Assembly: GCA_029865845.1 (NCBI GenBank)
Contig: JARXAM010000109.1
Span: 1 to 43,048, forward strand
Source: Rhodoferax sp.
Lineage (GTDB): Bacteria; Pseudomonadota; Gammaproteobacteria; Burkholderiales; Burkholderiaceae_C
Length of the DNA stretch: 43,048 bases
Direction: 5' to 3'
Part shown: piece by piece, positions 36,960 to 43,048 of the stretch
How the letters are laid out: each line of letters starts with the position of its first letter
Numbering within the stretch: the first letter of the stretch is position 1
The notes under the pieces: generated by a model
Databases searched by the model: none
Told to the model about the DNA's origin: nothing
What the model saw: the letters and a program-made list of their open reading frames with translations, nothing else
Translations under genes and position numbers: made by a program

Positions 36960-36988
36960 AAAAAGCCCTGTGCTGTGGGGCACAGGGC
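36960..36988 (-). terminator. Intrinsic (partial) terminator between chvE and gguA
   Basis: On the reverse strand, GCCCTGTGC and GCACAGGGC pair in a 9-bp GC-rich stem (36988-36980 with 36973-36965) around a 6-nt loop, followed at once by five U residues (36964-36960). It starts 22 bp after the chvE stop. Since gguA has no other clear promoter, it probably lets a fraction of transcription through, giving excess binding protein. Confidence 0.8.
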
Positions 36989-37010
36989 CTCTTTGTATCG
37001 CCGTGAAATA

Positions 37011-38087
37011 TTACTTCAGCTGCTCTTCTTTGATGTATCCGCTGCCAACCAGGATTTGCTTATAGTTAGACAAATCCACAGAGACGGGTTTCAACAGATA
37101 CGAAGGAACCACCTTGACCTTGTTGTTGTAGGTTTTGGTGTCGTTGATTTCGGGCTTCTTGCCAGACAGCACAGCGTCCACCAAGTTGGCAGTCACTTTG
37201 GCCAGTTCCCGGGTGTCCTTGAAGATGGTGGAGTACTGTTCCTTGCGGATGATGGACTTCACAGAAGGAACTTCAGCGTCTTGACCACTCACAAAAGGCA
37301 TGGGTTGTGCAGCGGTTCCGTAGCCCACGCCCTTGAGCGCAGACAAGATACCAATGCTCAGGCCGTCATATGGGGACAAGACGGCATGCACCTTTTCTTT
37401 GCCGTAGTAGGCGCTCAAGAGGTTTTCCATACGGGCTTGGGCAACTTGGCCGTCCCAGCGCAGGGTTGCCACTTTTTGCATGCCCACTTGCTTGGAGCGC
37501 ACCACCAGCTTGCCCGCTTTGATGTAGGGGTCCAAAACAGACATTGCGCCGTCATAAAAGTAGAACGCATTGCTGTCATCCGCTGAGCCACCAAACAACT
37601 CGATGTTGAATGGTCCCTTGCCCTCTTTCAGGCCCAGTGCTTTTTCCAGGGATTGGGCCTGCAAAACGCCGACCTGGAAGTTGTCGAACGTGGTGTAGTA
37701 ATCCACGTTTTTCGAGCCCAAGATCAAACGGTCATACGACACGATCTTGATGCCCTTGTCAGCCGCCTTTTGCAACACGTTGGTCAACGTGGTGCCGTCG
37801 ATTGCGGCAATCACCAACACCTTGGCACCCTTGGTGATCATGTTTTCGATCTGGGCCAACTGGTTAGGAATGTCATCTTCTGCGTATTGCAGGTCGGTTT
37901 TGTATCCTTTGGCAGCCAAGGCTTCCACCATGCTGTTGCCGTCGCCGATCCAACGGGTGGAGCTCTTGGTGGGCATGGCCACCCCCACCAGACCTTTGTC
38001 TTGGGCGCTGGCAACGGTGGTGCTGAATGCGAGTCCAACGGCAAGGCTTGCTGCAAGTACCTTGAGAGTGGTTCTACGTGCTGTCAT
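37011..38087 (-). CDS. chvE: Multiple-sugar-binding periplasmic protein ChvE
   Basis: A 358-residue sugar-binding protein with a signal peptide ([21 protein letters not shown] before QDKGLVG). The periplasmic-binding fold shows [59 protein letters not shown], and [20 protein letters not shown], as in Agrobacterium ChvE. ChvE binds galactose, arabinose, glucose and other monosaccharides and can also signal to receptors. It is the first gene of chvE-gguA-gguB, with an AGGAGA ribosome-binding site, and diverges from a LysR regulator exactly as gbpR does in Agrobacterium. A paralogue is encoded at 31659-32732. Confidence 0.9.
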   Translation of the reverse strand: MTARRTTLKVLAASLAVGLAFSTTVASAQDKGLVGVAMPTKSSTRWIGDGNSMVEALAAKGYKTDLQYAEDDIPNQLAQIENMITKGAKVLVIAAIDGTTLTNVLQKAADKGIKIVSYDRLILGSKNVDYYTTFDNFQVGVLQAQSLEKALGLKEGKGPFNIELFGGSADDSNAFYFYDGAMSVLDPYIKAGKLVVRSKQVGMQKVATLRWDGQVAQARMENLLSAYYGKEKVHAVLSPYDGLSIGILSALKGVGYGTAAQPMPFVSGQDAEVPSVKSIIRKEQYSTIFKDTRELAKVTANLVDAVLSGKKPEINDTKTYNNKVKVVPSYLLKPVSVDLSNYKQILVGSGYIKEEQLK

Positions 38088-38233
38088 GGATTGTCTCCTG
38101 TAATGAATTACTACTATCTGTCAATTCCTTGCCTTTTAGGCTCAGGCAATGAATCATAGGTAGCATGTCCATTAATTTCTAATATAGTTTGAGGCCTTTC
38201 TGATACCAGATTTTGGATTGGTGTTTACCCTAT
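38088..38233. promoter_or_regulatory. Divergent promoter/operator region of chvE and the LysR gene
   Basis: In 146 bp I see, for the leftward chvE promoter, a -10 TATATT (38186-38181) with a weak -35, so activation by a regulator is likely. A dyad ACCA-N10-TGGT (38205-38222) lies just upstream of it, next to the LysR start, where a LysR-type activator would bind. A second dyad ATTA-N5-TAAT lies at 38171-38183. A 6-bp hairpin (TTGCCT/AGGCAA, 38129-38149) is in the chvE leader. Assignment to the local LysR protein is inferred. Confidence 0.4.
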
Positions 38234-39205
38234 ATGACAGATTACACGCATTGGTTTTTAAGGGCACGGCTCAAAACCCGGCAGTTGTTGCTGTTGGTGG
38301 CCTTGTCGGAGGAGGGCAACATCCACCGCGCCGCGCAAGTGCTCAACATGACCCAGCCAGCGGCCTCCAAGTTGCTCAAAGACCTGGAAGACGTATTGGG
38401 CGTGGCCCTGTTCGAGAGGCTGCCGCGCGGAATGCGCCCGACGTGGTACGGCGAAACCATGATTCGGCACGCCCGTGCTGCCCTGGCAAGCCTGAACCAG
38501 GCGCACGACGAATTACAAGCGGCCAAAAACGGGCAGTTTGGTCAAGTCAACTTGGGCTCCATCACGGCACCGGGCTTGGCCCTGCTGCCGCCCACCGTGG
38601 CCTCGGTAAAGTTGGCACATCCCAATCTTCAAATCACCGTCCAGATTGAGCCAAGCAACGTGTTGATCGAGAAGCTCAACCGCGGCACCTTGGATATCGT
38701 GGCAGGGCGCCTGTCGCAGGAGCACGACAAGGCGGCGCTGCGCTATGAGCGGGTTGCGGATGAGCCCATCTGCGCCATTGCCCGCCCGGGTCACCCGCTG
38801 TTATCTGCATCCCAACCTACCTTGAGCGATGTATTTCGTTATGGCTGGATCGTGCCCCCGGCGGGCAGCATGCTGCGGCACCGTTTTGACTTGATGGTGC
38901 AGCAACACGGGCTGGAACATCCCTCCAACGTGGTGGAGACCAGCGCCCTGCTGTTCATCTGCAAAATGATGCAGCAAAGCGACATGGTCAGCGTGCTGTC
39001 GATGGACGTGGCACGCTACTACGCAAACCACGGTCTGATGTCCATTGTGCCTGTGGTGATGCCATGCGAGATGGAACCTTTTGGGTTCATTACACGGCGC
39101 GACCGCATGTTGTCGCCTGCCAGCGAAGTCGTGCTTAAGGCACTGAAGGCCTCTGCACTGGTGGTGTACGGAACCTCCTTTGGCGCTGACTCCACGGTGA
39201 ATTGA
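38234..39205 (+). CDS. LysR-family transcriptional regulator (GbpR-like)
   Basis: A 323-residue LysR protein. The N-terminal winged HTH is clear (LLLLVALSEEGNIHRAAQVL, then NMTQPAASKLLKDLEDVLG), followed by a linker helix and a substrate-binding domain (LGSITAPGLALLPPTVASVK). It is divergent from chvE, the position of Agrobacterium GbpR, which activates chvE when bound by galactose, arabinose or related sugars. By the same logic it may also control the neighbouring SDR and dehydratase genes. I choose ATG 38234; a TTG seven codons upstream is in frame. It is convergent with the SDR gene at a distance of 15 bp. Confidence 0.9.
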   Translation: MTDYTHWFLRARLKTRQLLLLVALSEEGNIHRAAQVLNMTQPAASKLLKDLEDVLGVALFERLPRGMRPTWYGETMIRHARAALASLNQAHDELQAAKNGQFGQVNLGSITAPGLALLPPTVASVKLAHPNLQITVQIEPSNVLIEKLNRGTLDIVAGRLSQEHDKAALRYERVADEPICAIARPGHPLLSASQPTLSDVFRYGWIVPPAGSMLRHRFDLMVQQHGLEHPSNVVETSALLFICKMMQQSDMVSVLSMDVARYYANHGLMSIVPVVMPCEMEPFGFITRRDRMLSPASEVVLKALKASALVVYGTSFGADSTVN

Positions 39206-39220
39206 TCGCTTCGTGGGCGC

Positions 39221-39997
39221 TCAGTTCCAGCCCGCATCCACCTTGAACTCTTGCGCAGTACACATCGCGCCATCATCAGACGCCAAGAAAAGCACCATGC
39301 GGGCCACATCGGAGGGTTGCAACTTGTCGGGCAAGCTTTGGTTGCGCTGGATCTCTGCCTCGCCCTGCGCATTGAGCCACATGCGTACCTGCCGCTCTGT
39401 CATCACCCAGCCCGGTGACACGGTGTTTATGCGAATGCGATCGGCCCCCAGGGTGTTGGCCAGGCCACGCGTCAGCCCATTGACCGACGATTTAGCGACC
39501 GCATAGCATGGGTAGCTACTGCCCTTGGACTGCCAGCCGGTAGAGCCCAGGTTGATGATTGCCCCTGCGCCCAGGCGTTGCATTCCAGGAACCAACGCTT
39601 GAATGGCAAAAAACGCGGGGCGCTGGTTGACTGCCATCCGCTCGTCCCAGTACTCGGGAGTTACGGATTGCAGCGTATGCCTGTCATCACGCGCCACGTT
39701 GTTCACCAGCGCCGAGAAGTCTCCCAAGGTTTGGCTTGCCTCGCCTATAACTTGTTGCAACGCGGCAATGTCTCGCACGTCACACGGCGCCCACCACACC
39801 GTTGAACCAGTTTGCGCACGCAGTCGTGTGGCGAGCTGGTTGCTCTCGGTGTGCGCCACATCGACAAACGCGACGTGGGCGCCTTGTTCAGCGAAGGCTT
39901 CCACGATGGAGGCACCGATTCCGGTTCCGCCTCCAGTGACAAATACATTTTTCCCTCGCAAACTTGGAAAAACTGCTAGGTTTGATGAGTTTCGCAT
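39221..39997 (-). CDS. Short-chain dehydrogenase/reductase (probable sugar 1-dehydrogenase)
   Basis: A 258-residue classical SDR. The cofactor motif TGGGTGIG is at 21-28, NNV at 99-101, and the catalytic residues are Ser152, Tyr165 and Lys169 (YAVAK). The C-terminal region NTVSPGWVMTERQ matches sugar-acting members such as galactose and xylose/arabinose 1-dehydrogenases. It is divergent from an L-arabinonate-type dehydratase, so oxidation of the same sugar or its relative is likely. With the Gfo/Idh enzyme this makes two candidate dehydrogenases in the locus. Confidence 0.85.
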   Translation of the reverse strand: MRNSSNLAVFPSLRGKNVFVTGGGTGIGASIVEAFAEQGAHVAFVDVAHTESNQLATRLRAQTGSTVWWAPCDVRDIAALQQVIGEASQTLGDFSALVNNVARDDRHTLQSVTPEYWDERMAVNQRPAFFAIQALVPGMQRLGAGAIINLGSTGWQSKGSSYPCYAVAKSSVNGLTRGLANTLGADRIRINTVSPGWVMTERQVRMWLNAQGEAEIQRNQSLPDKLQPSDVARMVLFLASDDGAMCTAQEFKVDAGWN

Positions 39998-40133
39998 CTT
40001 TTTTCACCTTTTGTGATTGCAATATAGATATATCAAGTGTCAACTAATTCATTTTCTATTATCACTGAGCGTTGATACCATGCGCCATGTCAAGAACCGG
40101 AGGATCCCCCTCCCCGCATAAAGAGGCACACCT
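39998..40133. promoter_or_regulatory. Divergent regulatory region of the SDR and aldonate dehydratase genes
   Basis: An AT-rich 136-bp gap. TATTAT (40057-40062) is a possible rightward -10 without a good -35. TGATACCA at 40073-40080 also occurs in the chvE/LysR gap (38201-38208), and AATATAG at 40021-40027 occurs again at 38181-38187. Shared sequence in two control regions of one sugar locus suggests a common regulator, but short words can recur by chance. Confidence 0.35.
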
Positions 40134-41858
40134 ATGGATTCTGAAAAGCCCCCCTTTCGCCGCAGCCAAGCGTGGTTTGGCGCGCAAGACCGCGATGGTT
40201 TTGTCCATCGCAGTTGGATCAAAAATCAGGGCTATCCCCACGACTTGCTGGATGGCCGTCCCGTCATCGGCATCTGCAACACGTGGAGCGAGTTAACCCC
40301 TTGCAATGGTCACTTCCGTGAACTCGCGGAGTTCGTCAAACGGGGCGTATACGAAGCGGGTGGGTTTCCGTTGGAGTTCCCCGTGATGTCGCTCGGAGAA
40401 ACCCAGTTGCGCCCCACAGCCATGCTGTTTCGCAACTTGGCCTCCATGGACGTTGAGGAAAGCATCCGTGGCAATCCTATCGATGGCGTGGTGTTGCTCA
40501 TGGGGTGCGACAAAACAACGCCATCGCTAATGATGGGTGCTGCAAGCTGCGACCTGCCCACCATTGGGCTGTCGGGGGGCCCCATGCTCAATGGCAAGTT
40601 CCGGGGGAAAGATGTGGGTTCGGGCACTGGCGTTTGGCAGATGTCAGAAATGGTCAGGGCCGGTGAAATGAGCATGGCAGAGTTTTCCTCTTGCGAAACC
40701 GATATGCACCGCTCCAGCGGCACTTGCATGACCATGGGTACCGCTTCCACCATGGCCAGCATGGTCGAGGCACTGGGCATGGCCTTGCCCGAAAACGCCG
40801 CCATCCCTGCGGCCGACACCCGCCGCAAACGTTTGGCACAGCTCACCGGCCGCCGTATCGTGGAGATGGTGAAGCAGGACATGAAGATGTCCCAGATCCT
40901 GACCCGTCAGGCGTTTGAAAACGCCATTCGCACCAATGCGGCCATAGGAGGATCTACCAACGCGGTGATTCACCTGCTGGCGATCGCCGGCCGAATTGGT
41001 GTGGAGCTCAAGCTGGAAGACTTTGACAAGCTCGGCTCGGCGGTTAACAACATCCTGAACCTGCAGCCCTCTGGCAAGTACCTGATGGAAGACTTCTGCT
41101 ACGCCGGTGGCTTGCCAGCGGTGATGCGGGAAATCTTGCCCATGCTGCATGGTGATGCCCTGACCGTGAACGGCAAAACCATCCGCCAAAACGTGGAAAA
41201 CGCCCCTTGCTACAACCGTGAAGTCATCAAAACGGTCGACGAGCCTTTCATGCCCGCTGCGGGTATTGCAGTGGTGCGCGGCAACCTGGCGCCTAACGGT
41301 GCGGTGATCAAACCATCCGCCGCCTCCAAGCACTTGCTGCAGCACCGTGGCCCGGCCGTGGTGTTCGAATCCATTGAAGATTTTCACGCACGCATTGACG
41401 ACCCCGACCTGGACATTGACGAGAACAGTGTGATGGTGCTCAAGAACTGCGGCCCGCGCGGTTATCCCGGCATGGCAGAGGTGGGCAACATGCCGCTACC
41501 GCCCAAGGTGCTGAAAAAGGGCATCACCGACATGGTGCGCATTTCAGACGCGCGCATGAGCGGCACGGCCTATGGCACGACTGTTTTGCACACGTCGCCC
41601 GAAGCGGCCGCAGGCGGACCGCTGGCTGTGGTGCAAAACGGCGACATGATTGAACTCAACGTGCCCGAACGCAAACTGCATTTGGAAGTGTCTGATGAAG
41701 AACTTGCCCGGCGCCTTGCGGCATGGCAAGCACCCGAAAAGCCAAAGCGCGGTTGGTACAAGCTGTATGTTGAAACCGTTCAACAAGCCCATTTGGGTGC
41801 TGATTTAGACTTTTTGGTAGGCGCAAGCGGCGCAGCGGTTCCACGCGAATCGCACTGA
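40134..41858 (+). CDS. L-arabinonate-type dehydratase (IlvD/Edd family)
   Basis: A 574-residue member of the IlvD/Edd dehydratases, closest by eye to L-arabinonate dehydratase of Rhizobium. It removes water from a pentonate or hexonate to give a 2-keto-3-deoxy sugar acid. The likely 2Fe-2S ligands are Cys57 (TPCNGH), Cys125 (GCDKTTP) and Cys198 (SSGTCMTMGTAST), the spacing seen in the pentonate group. Other conserved blocks: AIRTNAAIGGSTNAVIHLLA, GNLAPNGAVIKPSAAS and ISDARMSGTAYGTTVLHTSP. An AGAGG ribosome-binding site precedes it, and a strong terminator follows. It is divergent from the SDR gene. Galactonate or fuconate as substrate cannot be excluded. Confidence 0.9.
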   Translation: MDSEKPPFRRSQAWFGAQDRDGFVHRSWIKNQGYPHDLLDGRPVIGICNTWSELTPCNGHFRELAEFVKRGVYEAGGFPLEFPVMSLGETQLRPTAMLFRNLASMDVEESIRGNPIDGVVLLMGCDKTTPSLMMGAASCDLPTIGLSGGPMLNGKFRGKDVGSGTGVWQMSEMVRAGEMSMAEFSSCETDMHRSSGTCMTMGTASTMASMVEALGMALPENAAIPAADTRRKRLAQLTGRRIVEMVKQDMKMSQILTRQAFENAIRTNAAIGGSTNAVIHLLAIAGRIGVELKLEDFDKLGSAVNNILNLQPSGKYLMEDFCYAGGLPAVMREILPMLHGDALTVNGKTIRQNVENAPCYNREVIKTVDEPFMPAAGIAVVRGNLAPNGAVIKPSAASKHLLQHRGPAVVFESIEDFHARIDDPDLDIDENSVMVLKNCGPRGYPGMAEVGNMPLPPKVLKKGITDMVRISDARMSGTAYGTTVLHTSPEAAAGGPLAVVQNGDMIELNVPERKLHLEVSDEELARRLAAWQAPEKPKRGWYKLYVETVQQAHLGADLDFLVGASGAAVPRESH

Positions 41859-41879
41859 ACGCGCCCCACGCAAAAAAGG

Positions 41880-41920
41880 GCCGGCTGCTACTTTTTCACA
41901 AGTAGCAGCCGGCTTTTTTT
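41880..41920 (+). terminator. Rho-independent terminator of the dehydratase gene
   Basis: A perfect 14-bp stem (GCCGGCTGCTACTT / AAGTAGCAGCCGGC, 41880-41893 with 41900-41913), a 6-nt loop and seven T residues (41914-41920) directly after. It begins 21 bp after the stop codon and is the strongest terminator in the window. It isolates the dehydratase transcript from the chemoreceptor gene. Confidence 0.92.
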
Positions 41921-41980
41921 CGACCCGAAACAAGCACGTTGGTCACATGAAGTGTTAGCAGAACAAAAAAGGAGACAGCC

Positions 41981-43048
41981 ATGAAATTTAAGGACACCAC
42001 CATTGCATTCAAGTTAACAACCGCCATGGGAGGCCTCACAGGCCTGCTTGTTACCGTCGTGTTGTTGGCGTTGACCCTTATGGGGGATATGAAAAATGAC
42101 AGTGCAACGATTACCCAGCACTGGCTACCTAGCATCCATTTGGTGGAAGGCTTGCGTGCTGATTTGGCGTCACTAAGGGCACTCGAAAGCCAGCACATCC
42201 TAAACACCGAAGAAACCGCCATGGAGCGCATCGCTCAGCAAGCGGCAGACGTCATTGCGTACATCCAATCGACGCAAACAGAGTATGCAAACTTGCTGAC
42301 GGATACCCATGAACAAGAAACTGTCGGCACCATGGAAACGCAGTGGAAAGCGTATCTCACAATGCACAACACCCTGCTCGCCATGTCGGCCAACCGGGAA
42401 AAGTTTGGCGCCCGCAAGTTACTTGAAGGTGAAGCCAAGGTGCTCTTCGATACCCTGGGTGCCTCCGTTCAAAAGGTCTCGGTTGCCAGCCGGGCCGGAG
42501 CGCAAGATGCCAGTGAAAGAACCGATGCAAGCTTTGCTACCGCGCGGGTATCCATGCTGGTCGCACTCGCAGCAGGGATCGTCATCGCGAGCGTCGCGAC
42601 CATATGGGTTACGCGATCTGTTACGCGCCCCATTCGAGCAGTGGTCGACCATGCACATGACATTGCAGAAGGCGATCTCGCAATGGACATTGCGGCACGC
42701 ACTGACAACGAAACTGGGCAGATGCTGCATGCCCTCGAACATATGCGCGCGAACTTGGCGGATATTGTTGCAAAAGTTCGCAATGGCGCAGAAGCCGTCG
42801 CCACGGCGAGCGCCGAAATAGCGCAAGGCAACAACGACCTGAGCGCGCGTACCGAACACCAAGCCAGCGCACTGCAAGAAACAGCAGCCAGCATGGAAGA
42901 GCTGGGGGCTACCGTCAAACAAAACGCAGATTCAGCACGCCAAGCCAACCAGCTCGCCATGAACGCCTCCACGGTGGCTGCGCAAGGCGGGGAAGTGGTG
43001 GGCGAAGTGGTGCAAACCATGAAAGGCATCAACGAAGCCAGCCGCAAA
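41981..43048 (+). CDS. Methyl-accepting chemotaxis protein, 5' part (runs off the window)
   Basis: The first 356 codons of a chemoreceptor. A basic N-terminus leads to membrane helix 1 (about 17-36, [18 protein letters not shown]). A periplasmic four-helix-bundle ligand domain (about 37-190) is followed by helix 2 (about 192-210, [18 protein letters not shown]), a HAMP domain ([20 protein letters not shown]), and the start of the cytoplasmic signalling domain ([20 protein letters not shown]), containing the typical methylation helix 1. A strong AAGGAG precedes the ATG. The neighbouring sugar locus and the role of ChvE in chemotaxis hint at sugar sensing, but the ligand is unknown. Confidence 0.93.
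   Translation, partial: MKFKDTTIAFKLTTAMGGLTGLLVTVVLLALTLMGDMKNDSATITQHWLPSIHLVEGLRADLASLRALESQHILNTEETAMERIAQQAADVIAYIQSTQTEYANLLTDTHEQETVGTMETQWKAYLTMHNTLLAMSANREKFGARKLLEGEAKVLFDTLGASVQKVSVASRAGAQDASERTDASFATARVSMLVALAAGIVIASVATIWVTRSVTRPIRAVVDHAHDIAEGDLAMDIAARTDNETGQMLHALEHMRANLADIVAKVRNGAEAVATASAEIAQGNNDLSARTEHQASALQETAASMEELGATVKQNADSARQANQLAMNASTVAAQGGEVVGEVVQTMKGINEASRK

Overview
The window carries the chromosomal replication-origin region of a betaproteobacterium, most likely Burkholderiales/Comamonadaceae (a Rhodoferax- or Curvibacter-like organism). This rests on the order yidC-yidD-rnpA-rpmH / dnaA-dnaN-gyrB, the style of the DnaA, GyrB and chemoreceptor sequences, the high GC content and the abundance of ABC, TRAP and TTT uptake systems. 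No rRNA, tRNA, IS element, phage or CRISPR array was seen.

Layout. (1) 1-6.9 kb: leftward rpmH-rnpA-yidD-yidC operon, a small origin region with two DnaA boxes, rightward dnaA-dnaN-gyrB, and a RidA-like gene overlapping the gyrB end. (2) 6.95-17.0 kb: a LacI-family repressor diverges from a galactoside operon (periplasmic binding protein, two permeases, GH2 glycosidase, ATPase, GH36 alpha-galactosidase). Two near-identical LacI-type operators lie between them. (3) 17.0-21.9 kb: Fic protein, periplasmic rhodanese and a family-6 DNA glycosylase, followed by an accessory patch. The patch holds an HTH/nucleotidyltransferase toxin-antitoxin-like pair that appears to have entered at the 3' end of the glycosylase gene (a displaced glycosylase tail lies on its far side), an HNH nuclease and a protein of unknown function. 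(4) 21.9-29.1 kb: TMEM175-type channel, ferredoxin/double-CDGSH iron-sulfur protein and a DctSR-like two-component system, then a divergent TRAP binding protein followed by TctB and TctA with no TctC. (5) 29.2-31.5 kb: cobalamin adenosyltransferase, DAHP synthase, cyanase. (6) 31.7-41.9 kb: a pentose/galactose oxidation locus with the ChvE-GguA-GguB importer, a Gfo/Idh/MocA dehydrogenase, a second ChvE-like protein, a divergent LysR gene in the GbpR position, an SDR dehydrogenase and an L-arabinonate-type dehydratase. (7) The window ends inside a methyl-accepting chemotaxis gene.

How they work together. Region 2 reads as uptake of intact galactosides followed by cytoplasmic hydrolysis under a LacI repressor. 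Region 6 reads as import of a monosaccharide, oxidation at C1 and dehydration of the aldonate (non-phosphorylating route); the lactonase and the later steps are not in the window. The least expected structures are the glycosylase-flanked HTH/nucleotidyltransferase cassette with its palindromic promoter, and the adjacency of a TRAP-type binding protein with TTT-type membrane subunits.

All assignments come from reading motifs and context by eye; no database search was run.
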